64,000 nt of DNA, taken from positions 74,896,001 to 74,960,000 of the forward strand of contig JBITNC010000001.1 in NCBI GenBank assembly GCA_050084985.1, given 5' to 3'. The translations under genes were made by a program, and so were the position numbers. Below are positions 49,917 to 61,280 of this stretch, piece by piece. This DNA is from Nageia nagi. Taxonomy: Eukaryota; Pinophyta. Position 1 is the first letter of the stretch. Every line of letters starts with the position of its first letter. The notes beneath the pieces were generated by a model, which made no database searches, was not told where the DNA came from, and worked only from the letters and a program-made list of their open reading frames with translations.

Positions 49917-50416
49917 TGTTGGATATTGTAATGTAATATTGTGTATTATTTCTCTTTAATGTAAATTCACTTAATGCTTAAAGTATCTTTATATACCTTA
50001 AATCATTGAGGGAATAAAAATAGAAACAGGAATAAATTTAGAAAGAGGATAAATATACAAACACCTTTAACCTTACCTTTGGGTAAAAGGAAGGTTAAAG
50101 GATGGATTAGTTCTTCTAAATAGAGAGGTACTCCTCTCATTATGTAACTTGATATAACTTCATAAATTATGGTAATTATTTTTTTATATAGATGCTCTTG
50201 TAGGAGCTTTGTTGAGAATTTGTAGGAGAGTTATTTTTTGAGAAAGTAATAGAATGATGGTTCAAAGTGGATGTACTCCCAAGAGAGGGAAGAACCACTA
50301 TACATCATGTGTTATCTATTGTGTGATTGTTTCTTATGTTAATATATGGATGAATGGTAGATTATTGGATAAACTTCAAGATGATCTTGGTTATATGGAA
50401 TTCTTCAATTCCATCA
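49917..50416 (+). repeat. 5' LTR of nested element (500 bp)
   Basis: Starts TGTTGGATATTG and ends CAATTCCATCA. It contains the ctaaatagagagg TATA-like block shared with the 3' copy. Confidence 0.85.
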
Positions 50417-50418
50417 GA

Positions 50419-50430
50419 TTGTATCAGAGC
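50419..50430 (+). promoter_or_regulatory. Primer-binding site of nested element
   Basis: TTGTATCAGAGC lies two bases after the 5' LTR, one change from the initiator-Met PBS TGGTATCAGAGC. Confidence 0.8.
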
Positions 50431-51080
50431 TATTCTTGTGATAATCTCCTCAAACTTTTATTTTGTAAGTTTGAGGTAACTCTCCTCAAATTCAAGGTAT
50501 ATCTAACCTTTAAACTTGTTTCAATTTTTAATTTGAAACTTCATTGGTTAATCAATTTCAATTTCTTATTTTTTGAAGTTGAAAGTTGATATCTATACTA
50601 ACATGTTTTTTATATTGAGAATAATGGGCTCAAATGTAAGGTAAATTTTTACCTTAATTACATATTAGAAGTGTTTGAAAATAGATCTAACATATGGTAT
50701 ATGGTTAGATTTTAAGATCTTAAAAATTAGTGTATCTAATTTTTTTTCACATAGTTAAATCTAACTTTTGTTAGACTTCCTACACTGCGCTAAGATCTTC
50801 TTATTGCAAGTCTCCAAAAATCAAATTAATGATTTTTATAATATAGTTATATTTTTGCACAAATATTTTTACAATGTGTTTGCAAAAATTAAAGTGCATG
50901 CATGCTTCCATGCATGCAAAATCTAATTTGGATGCAAAATCTATTTATTCAAAAATATATTTATATAATACATTTTTTTATTTTTCTATATTATATAAAT
51001 TTTTATTCTTAATTTAATTTAAAATAATAATTTTAAGTTTTTTTTATATATTAAAATTAAAAAAAAAATAAGAAATCATA

Positions 51081-51253
51081 ACAACCCGAAGGGGGTATGT
51101 ACCCTGCAGGGTCAAGTCAATAGCCCCTTATGGGAAGTGCATGCTCCTTAGGGGTCAAACACCTCAAGGGGTGTGGATCCCCAAGGGGCCGCCAACCCTT
51201 ATGGGGAGGTGTGTACTCCCTAAGGGCCACCAACCCCCAAAGGGGTGTACAAG
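51081..51253. repeat. GC-rich, partly palindromic tandem repeats in nested element
   Basis: About 170 bases of G- and C-rich sequence stand out from AT-rich surroundings. Four to five imperfect units of about 35-42 bases each follow the plan ggggtgtgtactccc / taagggccaccaaccc. Several units hold short self-complementary runs such as ggggtgtggatcccc. Confidence 0.75.
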
Positions 51254-53213
51254 TGGCCTTTTTTTTTTAATTTTTAACCTCCAATAAAGGGGGTCTAACA
51301 CCTAGTTTCTTAGTGTGGGGGGAGGAGCTACCACCTTCTGTAACCTCCCTTATGGCTTCCACTCTATTTGTTATTTTTAATTACCCTTTTTATAATTTTT
51401 TTAATGTGGGCTTTTTTTTTTTGGAAGTTTTTTTTTTTTTAAATAATCTATTTTTTTTAAAGCTCTCTTCAATTTTTAAAAGAGGAATATTTTTTTAAAA
51501 AAAAAAGAGGGCAAGCTTTTTAATGAAAATCATATTTTATTGTGCAACCTTTATTTTAAAAATTTATAATTTTTACAAGCTTGCACATGCTTTTCTTGTT
51601 AAAGCATTCAAGGATGTTTTTAAAAAAGATGACAAGAAAAGCATTCAAGGAATTTTTTAAAAAAAGATGGTATAGGAATTTTTAAAAAAAAGATGGTATT
51701 TTTTAAACAATTGATATGGGTATTTATGGTATTGCTTTTATTGCTCATTATTTAAGTGCATGATACATTTGCACATACCCTTTTTTTATCTATTTAAAAA
51801 AAGGGTAAGATTTTTAATAAAAGTATAGCACATTAAAAATGAGGATATTTCACCTCTTGTAGGTTAAATTTATCATGTGCGATATTCTTTTTTATGGCAA
51901 AGAATGTGACCTTTAAATAAAGCTTAAAATAATTATTTGAAACCTTTGTTAATGTTATTATAACATTAAATGGTTTTTAAGTTTTATTTTTGCCAAGTGA
52001 TATTTTTTATGCATATGGTAATTAATGGTTAATTCCTTTTGTTTGCAAATCTTAAGCAAATGATAAATACAACAATGACAAAGTTTCAATAGGAGATATT
52101 TGACTCAATTTTGAAGGAAAAATTTTTAAATAATTAATTGATAATGTCCAATATGTAGCACACCAATTTTACTATGAATTTGTATAAAATTAGATTTGCA
52201 CACTATTTGTTTGAAGTGCTTGGATGTGCATAGTGTTTGAAGTGAAAATTTATGTAAAAAAATTTCAAACTATTATGTGCACTATCCTTATTGGTTGCAA
52301 TACTATGCAAATTTGTTGTGGATGTGCATTATGAAAATTTTACCAAGGCATTATCCTTTGGTTCCAAATTAAGATTAATTTATATTGCATAAAGATTTAT
52401 TATGTGCATTGAACTATGAATTGGAATTTGTTATAGTAATGGTTAATATGTAAGTTTTTGAACTTCCAAAATAATAATGTTATGCACACCATTTGAAGCA
52501 AAAATTTATGTAAGCTTTATTCAAACATTACTATCCTTGTTGATTGTGCACACTATTTTTTTTTATCCTAGTTGGATGTTTTTTTGTGCACACATGTTTT
52601 TTGGAGTAGAGTTTGTAAACTTACTCAACATTGAAATTGTTGTGCATTAATCCTTAAATTTTTTGCTTGTACACCTTGGTTAATATACTTGTTGTGGTGA
52701 AAAGTTTTTAAAATTTCTCTGTAAGACTTATTGAGGATATTAATAATGCAATATTATTCTTGCTTTGGAAAGGAAGTGTACAAGTATCTTTGAGAAATGT
52801 ACATTCCTCTCTACATTTTTTGTAAAGTTGTGTAATATGCTCCAATTTTTATGAATTTATCCTTAAGGGGGAGTAGAATCTAAGTATACTTCCATGTTTT
52901 GGAAGAATATTTATATTGATGGATTGTGCCACATTGCTAGAAAATATAAAATCCAAGAATCTTTTTATCAAGAAGTAAATTTTTGATGGGACTTTGTGTT
53001 TATTGTCCATCAAAATAAGACTTCATTAATGAATTTGTCCTCAAGAAGGAATGAAATAATGCTTACTTCATCCTTAGGATGGTTGTGACTATAAGTATTG
53101 GCTTGGCATCTTTATAATGACTTATAAGGCACTATTTCCCATACTTTACTTCTATGTTAAGAATTTTTATCTATGATGATAGATTGTTTGCCACATTGCA
53201 TATTATAGTGTAT

Positions 53214-53335
53214 GGAGTGGTTAAAAAGGTTTGCCCTTCTCCTTAACTACATTCTTGGAGTGGTTAAAAAGGTTCAACCTTCTTCATGATTGTTGAATGG
53301 TGGAGTGGTTAAAGAGGTTCACCCTTCTTCACATT
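53214..53335. repeat. Three tandem units of 43-45 bp (set 1)
   Basis: Units starting ggagtggttaaaaaggttc lie at 53214, 53257 and 53302, each followed by cccttct/ccttctt variants. Confidence 0.85.
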
Positions 53336-53419
53336 ACAATCTTTGATGGAAACTTGTATTTATTATTGGATTAATGCTATCTTTTTCCATCATATACATA
53401 TTAACTAGTAGCATGGTTA

Positions 53420-53592
53420 AGATGGCATCTTGGCTTAGTCTTAGTAAAGTCAAGTTTATTTTTTGTGGCATCTTGACTCACTCTTGGGAAAGTCAAATTT
53501 ATGTAGCATCTTGGCTTACTCTTAGTAAATTCAACTTTATTTTTTTTATGGGATATTGACTCACTCTTGGTAAAGTCAAGTTTATTTTAGTT
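53420..53592. repeat. Four tandem units of about 43 bp (set 2)
   Basis: Units of the form gcatcttggcttactcttag followed by taaagtcaagtttatttt begin near 53423, 53466, 53506 and 53549. Units 1 and 3, and 2 and 4, are more alike, suggesting amplification of an 85-bp dimer. Confidence 0.8.
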
Positions 53593-54346
53593 GTGGCTTA
53601 TATTTTTCCTTATAAATCTTAGCTTTGTATTTGGTCAAGTTGTCATTTGTGGCTTAAAAATCTAAACTTATGTTTTAGTTATATTATTTTTAAATCATTT
53701 GTAACTTGGTTAAGCTAACATGGTCACATAAGTATTTGTTTGGTGAAGTTGTCATTAAGGAAGAGAATTAAAATTATGAAATATTATGGTGTGATGACAC
53801 CTTCATATATCCTAAACAAATACATAATAAAATAAACAAACACAAATAAACACAAAAATCAAAATTTGTTTTTTTATAAAGATTGATGATATTTTTTATA
53901 TCCTTGGTTGAGAATGTATTAATATCACTTGGTTGATTATGCAAATGTGATGACTTCATATATTTGATCAATTTATAGATGAAATCTATCTTATATGTAT
54001 ATATATTATGTATCTAGTTGATCTTATTTTTTGATATACTTATAGCTTGTAGGTTCTTCTTAATATTGCAGGTTACTTCAAGTATGCAAGCTCATGAAGG
54101 CTCTCCATTTCAACATGATGTTGAATGACTACTATTGTACAAAGAAACCATCTATTCATTAATTATGGTATTGTAAAAACTATTTGTTAAAATTGTTAAG
54201 TAGTTGAGTCATTGCAGAACCATATATATTCTATTACTTTCTCAAAGATGTAAAAGTTCTCATCTCCACTTATATCTCTTGGAGGAGAACTCTCTCTTAC
54301 TTTCTCTTTCTTCTTTATCTTTTCAACTCTCTATCCAATTTTTCAT

Positions 54347-54356
54347 TAAGGAGGAG
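54347..54356 (+). promoter_or_regulatory. Polypurine tract of nested element
   Basis: TAAGGAGGAG directly precedes the 3' LTR start TGTTGAAA. Confidence 0.75.
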
Positions 54357-54861
54357 TGTTGAAAATTGTAATGTAATATTGTGTAATATTTTTTTTTAAT
54401 GTAAATTCATTTAATGCTTAAGTATCTTTAGATGTCTTAAAGCATTAAGGGAATAGAAATAGAAAAAGGAATAAATATAGAAAGAGGATAAATATAGAAA
54501 GAGGATAAATATAGAAAAGCATCTAGGTAAAAGGAAGGTTAAAGGGTGGGTTAGTTCTTATAAATAGAGAGGTACTCTTCTCATTATGTAACTTGATCTA
54601 ACTTTATAAAGCATGGTAATGCTTGTCTTGTAGAGATGATCTTGTAAGAGCTCTATTGAGAATTTCTAGGAGAGTTATACTTTGAGAAAATAATAGATTG
54701 ATGGTTCAAAGTGGATGTACTTCCAAGAGACGAAGGAACCACTATACATCATGTGTTATCTTTTGTGTGATTATTTCTTGCATTAATAGATTGATGAATG
54801 GTAGATTTGTTGGAGAAACTTCAAGATGATCTTGGTTATATGGAATCCTTCAATTCCATAA
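54357..54861 (+). repeat. 3' LTR of nested element (505 bp)
   Basis: Paired with 49917-50416. Its end reads CCATAA instead of CCATCA, a mutated terminal CA. A short internal duplication (ggataaatatagaaaga) makes it slightly longer. Confidence 0.82.
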
Positions 54862-55859
54862 GGGAGGAAGATTCTTTCCTTTATAGCTTACTAGACTAAG
54901 ATTGAAAAGAGAGGAAAAGTGTCCCATAATGATCATTCTCATAGGTATTTATAACCAAAATTTGGTATAGTCCATCCAAAAGTATAAATGTTTGTCCACT
55001 TTACATGTTTTTGTTCGTGAGGGGTAGGGGTTTCATTATTTTATGGTAGGATTTTGATAAAAAAATTTGCAAGTCCTATGTCCTCCTAAATAATTTGCAC
55101 ACCTCACATTAGGTACCAAAATGCATGGAAAGGGTTCATCAATAATTTTACACACCTAACATAAAAGACCAAAATGTATGAAGATAATTCCTTAATTATT
55201 TTTGCAAAATATCAAGACAATCTTTCAACTACCACAAAATACCAAAATAGTCTTCATTCCTAAATTTGTTTTTTCACCCAACACCTAGGATTTTATTGTT
55301 TGTAAAAACTAAAATTATTTGGTAAAAATTTAAATTTAAATATTTATAATATTCCTTCTAACTTCAAAAATAGTGAAGTACTTCAAACATGCACATCAAA
55401 TTTTGGCACACAAGTTTACCTACAAAGATTGCCTATCCTACAAGGTAATTTTTGGTTAGTGCACACATGAGAATTATACTTATCATAAAGATTGAATATT
55501 ATACATAATAATTATGATATGTAACTATATGATTTACAAAGGTTCCTATGGGCTATCAACAAATCAACACCAATCATTTCCTCACTCTTACCAATCCATT
55601 CCCATAACCAAGTCATCTCAGTTCCCTAGAATCTCTAGCTTGATTCTCATTTTAATTAGACCTGTAATATATATCACAACAATCTTGAATCCAACATCAA
55701 TTTAAAATAAATATTGAATATAACCAATTATTATTATTCATCTCATGATCTAATTCACATTCAAATTTTTTGAAGGTAGTCAAATCATTATGAAATTGGG
55801 TGGTTCATTACAAAATTTTTGAAAGTAATCAAAATTATAGGTGCCATAGGGTTGTTACA

Positions 55860-55864
55860 CTTTA
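55860..55864. repeat. Target-site duplication CTTTA, right copy (giant-LTR element)
   Basis: It pairs with CTTCA at 37896-37900. Confidence 0.85.
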
Positions 55865-55934
55865 GCCCTTAAAGGCTAAAGTAGAGAGGTTGATGCCTAT
55901 AGAATCAGAGCTTTCTAAGATGAGAAGCACTTTG
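55865..55934 (+). pseudogene. PMD gene remnant, coiled-coil segment continued after the insertion
   Basis: Plus strand. In the phase that continues from 37900 across a single copy of the target duplication, it reads LKAKVERLMPIESELSKMRS with no stop. It joins the heptad-like stretch at 37845-37900, giving 42 uninterrupted codons. This supports both the element boundaries and the claim that the element inserted in the PMD gene. It is cut again at 55935 by element G. Confidence 0.7.
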
Positions 55935-56790
55935 TGTTAACACCTAAAAAGGAATTTTGATTTAATTAAAAATACCTTTTTAGATATTTTAAATTATTTA
56001 TTTAATTTATTAAATAAATGCTCTTTCCATGTGCACTCTCATCTACCTTTATATTTTATGGTGATAGGTCAGCTCAACATCATAATAAGCCTAAGGAAAA
56101 GCCTTAACAGTAGACCTATTACCTATAAAGGTGGAGGTATTTTTCATGATCAAATATATGACATGACATGAAATAATCCTAAGTCCTTGATAGGAAATAA
56201 TATACTTGTGTCAATCTTGAATAGTGTTTCTAAATGCCACCTATCATCTCTAGATTTTGTTATACTCTAAGCTTTGCATTCCTATGATATTTCATCCCTT
56301 TGTGATCAAGATTCATTGCATAAAAGGTAAGATGATGACATTGAGATTGAAATCGAGGTATTATAGAAATGTAGTTGAGCATTCTCATTAGGTTTATGGA
56401 ATCATCATTGGGTTGAGGTTGGATTGATGACTTTGTATTTCAAAGAAGCTCATCATTCATCCTCTCTCGATTGAATCTCACCTTTGTTCATTATCATAGG
56501 TAAAGTACAAATTTGTATCTTCCATTAATTCAATTTTAATAGGTTAAGGTCAAGTTGATATTTTTCATCTTTTTTTCATCGATTCCCTATTATTTTAATT
56601 ATTTAGAGAATTTAATTATTTTGTAAATAACTATGATAATTATTATTTATTTTATAATAATTGGTGAATCTAACTTCTTTTTGATACATTGCTTTATCCT
56701 TCACTGGTTGCACTAAAACCTTAGGATTTTAAATAGGACTAATCTTGTATTTCAAGTGTTTCAAAAATAGAAATTATTGAGTTTCTTTAC
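55935..56790 (+). repeat. 5' LTR and leader of element G
   Basis: Starts TGTTAACACCTAAAAAGGAA and aligns with the minus-strand 5' region of element D (18541 leftwards) over about 800 bases. A block ctataaaggtgg near 56123 is shared. The inner LTR edge and PBS were not placed. Confidence 0.65.
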
Positions 56791-57810
56791 ATGATCAATA
56801 GCTTTGATGAGGCCACCAAAACTAATCTTAAAAGGTTGTTATATGGTAATGAAGAAAGAAGTGAAGTCTCTAACATTGGGGGCAACAATCGATCCTTTGG
56901 AGGTGTTCCACCCATGATTAGGGATTCAAATCCATTATGTGATGAGATTCATAATACTAGGGAACTCAATCTACAAGTGAAACCTATTTTTGATACATAC
57001 AATAATGAGGGAGAACTTATTTCTCACATCAAGGTTTTCAAAATAAGATTTGAGTTAAAAATCTAGCATGAATGATGATTTGATGTCCAAATATTTTCCT
57101 ACTATATTTAGAGGTGATGCTCTCAATTGGTACTTCTCTTTACCTATTAAGTTGATTAATTACTATGTAAAACATATCTCAAAATTTTATATGCATTTCA
57201 AATATCATGTTCATAGACAAATGATAGTTTCAAATCTAGTTAGACCATCCAAGGTCCCAATGATCAATTTAATAAATTTGCATAAATATTTTAGAAAATA
57301 TGGAGCATGATTCCTAAACCTTTATTTTAGTCTCATGTTACATCCATTTTTGTCCATAATATCCATCCTAAACTAAAATTCATAGCACTGAACTACATGA
57401 CCTTACCCTTTATCAAGGTTTTCCATAGGCTTACCCAAAAAGAGAAATGCTTAGTTGATATGGGTGACTTGAGATATGGAAATCCTAACAAAGAAACTAA
57501 GGGAGGTAGAAATTAGAAAAAGAAAGATAAATAATTCCATTCCATATAATAACCTCCTTCCATAGAGAAACAAAAGAGTTAAGTAAAGTAAAATTTTAGG
57601 AAGAATCGTAGGTTACCTTTGGCTCCTACCATTATGTTCAAGTATTATTTACAAAAAGGACTTATCAATGCTGATCCAAAGCAAGAGCTAGGTACTCATG
57701 ATGATAAACCTAGTTGATATAATGAATCAAAATTTTGTGAATATCATAGAGTCAAAGTTCATAGAATAAATGCATATATGATCTTGAGAAAGTAATTGCA
57801 TATATTGCTA
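56791..57810 (+). pseudogene. Gag of element G
   Basis: Plus strand. The frame opens MINSFDEATKTN at 56791. It continues NLQVKPIFDTYNNEGELISH, then after a break at 57066 MSKYFPTIFRGDALNWYFSL, a retrotransposon gag core nearly identical in plan to element D. A knuckle-like FCEYHRVKVHRINAYM lies at 57735-57785, lacking the last cysteine. Stops and shifts occur throughout. Confidence 0.82.
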
Positions 57811-58149
57811 GATGATGATAAGATACAATATGAGGCCCATGCAATATATTTTAGGAATGACAAAACACTCTCAAAAAATGTCATCTTCAACCAAGAACTA
57901 TATAGCGATGCTAGAAGAGGAAGTCCTAGAGAGAGCATTAATCTAGCTATAGCAGAGCAAATAGAAATCCCTCGCAATCCTAGTATGCAACAACTCCTTG
58001 AAAAAATAAAGGTAACTCATACCAAGATAAGTATTTCAAACTTTTTCAATTTTCAATTGAGCATAGAGATACTTTGTTTGATGCACTTAAAAAAATTGAA
58101 GTTGATGTGGATATTCTTCTTGCTAAGTTTCTTAAATTAGTAGGTAATC
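57811..58149 (+). pseudogene. Gag-protease linker of element G
   Basis: Open in part (57796-58140). Readable blocks such as YEAHAIYFRNDKTLSKNVI and MQQLLEKIKVTHTKISISN are also found in element D at 16298-16525. No catalytic motif. Confidence 0.5.
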
Positions 58150-58580
58150 TTGATATTGAGTCAGCTTGTAACATGCTTTCATTTTAAGAGAGTGAATTTC
58201 CTAATTAATGAAGATGTCATTGAGAGAAATCTAGGAGTGTATATTCATGTTAATATTAATGGTACCCATATTAAAAAATCTTTGATTGATACCAATTTAA
58301 ATGTTGATGTATGTTCTATTGATTTGTTGCAAAAATATTTTCCTTTCATATATGCACAAATTAAAAGAACCACTATTAGCATTAAAGGATTTGATAATAT
58401 TAAAAAACAATGCATTAGATATGTATTTATGCCTATTGAAATAGGTAGTAATATGGTTCATCAAAAAGTGTATTAGGGTTATTACTTCCACTTTGCATCA
58501 ATAAATCAAATTTATGCATAAATGCAAGAAAGTTACTATTCATGTAGAGGATAATACTACAAATGTGTGTTAGGAAGTTG
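58150..58580 (+). pseudogene. Aspartic protease of element G, flap end deleted
   Basis: Plus strand. LGVYIHVNINGTHIKKSLID leads to TNLNVDVCSIDLLQKYFP, so the active site reads D-T-N rather than D-T/S/I-G. After FMPIEIGSNMVHQKVY (58476) the sequence jumps to VITSTLHQ, skipping the LPYNLLLGRPWIHKI block still present in element D. A deletion of about 70 bases is inferred. Confidence 0.8.
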
Positions 58581-59880
58581 AGATATTTTAAATTCTTCAT
58601 GATTTGGTCAAAAGTGAGGAAGATGCACCAACATCTATTATAGCTGTCACCTTGCAAGAGGCAAGCATAGGTGCATACAAAATCCTAGAGATAGAAATCT
58701 TAGAGAACTTCAAAGAGCTTGGATAATCCCTTACAATCTTGAAAAATTAGCATTGTTTCTTGGAGGAGACTAAAGCTAAGAACCACTACTCTATTCCTGA
58801 GTAGAACTATGATTCTATTGAAGATATAAATATGCTCTACTAAGAGGAAGAAGAAAAATCTACATCTGATAGTATAGATATATCCTTTATTTACAAAAAT
58901 ACTAGGTAAAGTCAAGTAAGTATGCATTTCAATAATATTGATTCTAATTTTGCTAATGAATATATGCATAAATATCAATATGTTAGAAAAGGATTAGGTA
59001 AAAATAAGAAGGGCATCATAGAGCCCATTCTAAATGAAAGTTAGCATAAAAGAACAACTAATGTTGGGTTTGATGACTCTACACCTAGCTCATCTTTGGT
59101 AGTTCTTAAGATTTAACATGATGAAAATAATGATCAAGAATACGCCAGATACATATATGATGAGTGGTTGCATTATGGAATGATGCATGGTCTAATAGAA
59201 TATTTACATGCTTATTATGCATAACCATTCCTTCCTCTTACAACTTTGATTTGAGTGGATATTTTCAAGATTGATGATGCCATCATTAAGAAGCTAGGGG
59301 TATAGAGTGAGTTCCCCAAGTCTAGTAAAAAGAGGCCCACAGCATGGTTCTTGCAACATTAAGCATTCTTTACTGAGGAGGTCTACTGGATGATGCAAAC
59401 ATTATAGGTTAGAGCCTCACCCTTCCTTTTTATTTTTGTTCATTTTCCATTAATTCATGTTCATTGTTGTTCATCTTTTATTCATTTTTTGTCAAGTAAG
59501 TCCTAGGTCTAGGTAATTTTTCATTTTTATTATGCCTTCACATCTCTTAATGGGGCAATGATACTAGGTTCTTAGCATCATTGCTCTATTATTCCCATAT
59601 ATTATGTCTTATTTTAGATGAAATATTGGGGAAATTTCCTATGCCTCCCCAACTCAGTGAAAAAATATCCTATCTTAGAAAAGAAATAGTAGAAGTTAAT
59701 ATTGATACCTAAGAAGACCCATGGTTGATCAAAATAGGAGCTTGGTTAACCCTTGAATAATGGGAAACATACTACCTACTATTAAAAGAGTTTTTGATAT
59801 CTTTTTTTGGTATTATTTTTATATGTATAGTCTTCATCCTAAATTTATCACTCATATCCTAATTATAAATGAAAATATCA
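58581..59880 (+). pseudogene. Protease-RT spacer of element G with G-patch-like motif
   Basis: Plus strand. It includes NEYMHKYQYVRKGLGKNKKG near 58958-59015 (GLGKNKKG as in element D), TTNVGFDDSTPSSS and VDIFKIDDAIIKKLGV. The 59400-59880 part is T-rich and has no clear domain. Confidence 0.55.
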
Positions 59881-60720
59881 AAGTCATTCAATAAAAACTT
59901 AGAAAGATGCATCCGAAGGTAACCCTTTCTATTAAGAAGGAAATTGAGAAATACCTTACTAGTAGTTTCATTATCCTCACTGATTATTCTCCATGTATTT
60001 TTAAAATTATACATATAGAAAAACCTAATGGTGAAATTAGATGTTGCATATATTTCAAGGACATCAACAAAGCATGCCCAAAAAATGCTTTTCCTTTACC
60101 TAACATTAATACGATTGTAAATTCAATAACAGGCCATGAGGTTTTATCTTTCATGGATGGATTTTTTGGCTATAATAAAATTAGTGTCAATAAGTAGGAT
60201 CAACATAAGACACATTTTGTTACTCCTTGGGCCATATTTTGTTGGGTAGTCATTCCTTTTGGTCTAAAGAACATAGGTGCAACATATCAGAGAGCTATTA
60301 TGACTATGTTCCATGATATTATACATGATAATGTTGAGGTGTATGTTGATGATATTTTAGTAAATTCCACAACCAAATATGACCACATTTCATATTTGAA
60401 AAAGATATTCCAATGTATGAGAGAGTACAAATTGAAGTTGAATCCTAAAAAATGTACATTTTTTGTTTAATCAGGGAAATTGGTCAAGTTCCTTATTTCA
60501 AGAAGAGGTATAGAGGTGGACCCTAAGGAAGTTTTAGCTATTTTTTATTTACATCCTCCTAATAATTTTAAGTAATTAATAAGTATTCAAGGAAAATTAT
60601 AAGTATTTAAAAGGTTCATTGCTCAGTTAGCAACTATGACTTCTCCATTTTCTCATTTTCTAAAGAAAGGTGAGAAGTTCATTCGGGATGAAAAATATTA
60701 AAAAAATTTAAACGACATCA
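59881..60720 (+). pseudogene. Reverse transcriptase of element G
   Basis: Plus strand. The open part 59907-60197 has IEKPNGEIRCCIYFKDINKA, CPKNAFPLPNINTIV and LSFMDGFFGYNKI. It is followed by TPWAIFCWVVIPFGLKN-like residues, and the YVDD box lies at 60342-60353. Then KYDHISYLKKIFQCMREYKL and SRRGIEVDPKEVLAI follow. This is the TAT/Ogre style of Ty3 RT. It has single stops (for example at 60196) but keeps YVDD. Confidence 0.88.
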
Positions 60721-61280
60721 AAAGGTATCTTACTAATAATCCATTTGGATCCCCCTATAATTCAAAAAAGAGTTTTCTACTTTATGTTTTAGTAAAATTA
60801 AGTGCATTAGGGACAATTCTAGCTCAAAAGGATGATAACAACAAGGAAAGAGCAATCTATTATGTGAGCAAAACCTTACTAGATTATGAGACAAGGTATA
60901 CTCCAATTGAAAAGATGTGTTTTGCAATAGTATTATCAACCAAAAAATTAATACATTAAATGATTGAAAATATAACTTATGGTATATCTTAGGAAAATCC
61001 TCTCAAATATCTCATGTCTAAGGTTTACCTATCCGAAAGAGTTACAAAGTAGGTAATGTTGCTTCAAGAATTCAATTTAATATTTATCACTCAAAAGTAA
61101 ATAAAGGGATAGGCTATAGTAGATTTCATTTTCAATCATATATGAAATTAAGTATCCAACACGTAGGAATAGTTTCCAAATGAAGTGGACATCCAAAAAA
61201 ACCCTAAACCATGCACTACCATTGCAACCCTACATTGCCACTCTATTCTTGAACTTGAGTATCTGCAAGTTTTTATTATT
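60721..61280 (+). pseudogene. First RNase H of element G
   Basis: Plus strand. SFLLYVLVKLSALGTILAQK near 60772-60831 lacks the usual first catalytic aspartate. KERAIYYVSKTLLDYETRYT (60846-60905) followed by PIEKMC keeps the glutamate region. The tail is broken by stops. Confidence 0.75.

Larger units (their letters stand above)
49917..54861 (+). mobile_element. Non-autonomous LTR retrotransposon nested in the 5' giant LTR (4945 bp)
   Basis: Plus orientation. The LTRs are 49917-50416 (500 bp) and 54357-54861 (505 bp), roughly 85% identical by eye. A PBS-like TTGTATCAGAGC and the PPT-like AAGGAGGAG are present, and there is a 5-bp near-duplication. The 3.9-kb interior has no gag, RT or integrase motif. 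It contains a GC-rich repeat block and two sets of 43-bp repeats. PBS and PPT style match copia elements, but the autonomous partner is unknown. Confidence 0.85.
37901..55859 (-). mobile_element. Giant-LTR non-autonomous retrotransposon (LARD-like) with PPR arrays in its LTRs
   Basis: Minus-strand element. The 3' LTR is 37901-41698 (3798 bp) and the 5' LTR is 46291-55859 (about 4619 bp after removing a nested element). Both have the same ends (minus sense TGTAACAACCCC… and …ATTACA) and stay alignable throughout. The PBS (46271-46289), the PPT (41701-41711) and a 5-bp target duplication agree. The interior is about 4.6 kb with no recognised RT, integrase or protease, only decayed coiled-coil-like frames. 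Large LTRs with a long non-pol interior match the LARD type described in cereals; kinship is not shown. Each LTR carries an array of PPR-derived repeats. Confidence 0.9.
46291..55859 (-). repeat. 5' LTR of giant-LTR element, interrupted by a nested element
   Basis: Plus-strand ends are TGTAATGTCACCCC and GGGTTGTTACA. It aligns with 37901-41698 up to 49916, then resumes at 54862, the gap being the nested element. Net length is about 4619 bp. It is longer than its partner mainly because its PPR array has more units. Confidence 0.9.

Noticed and set aside
50254-50589. 111-residue frame across the nested element's LTR and PBS
   Set aside because: It runs through the LTR/PBS junction and shows no gag feature; chance frame.
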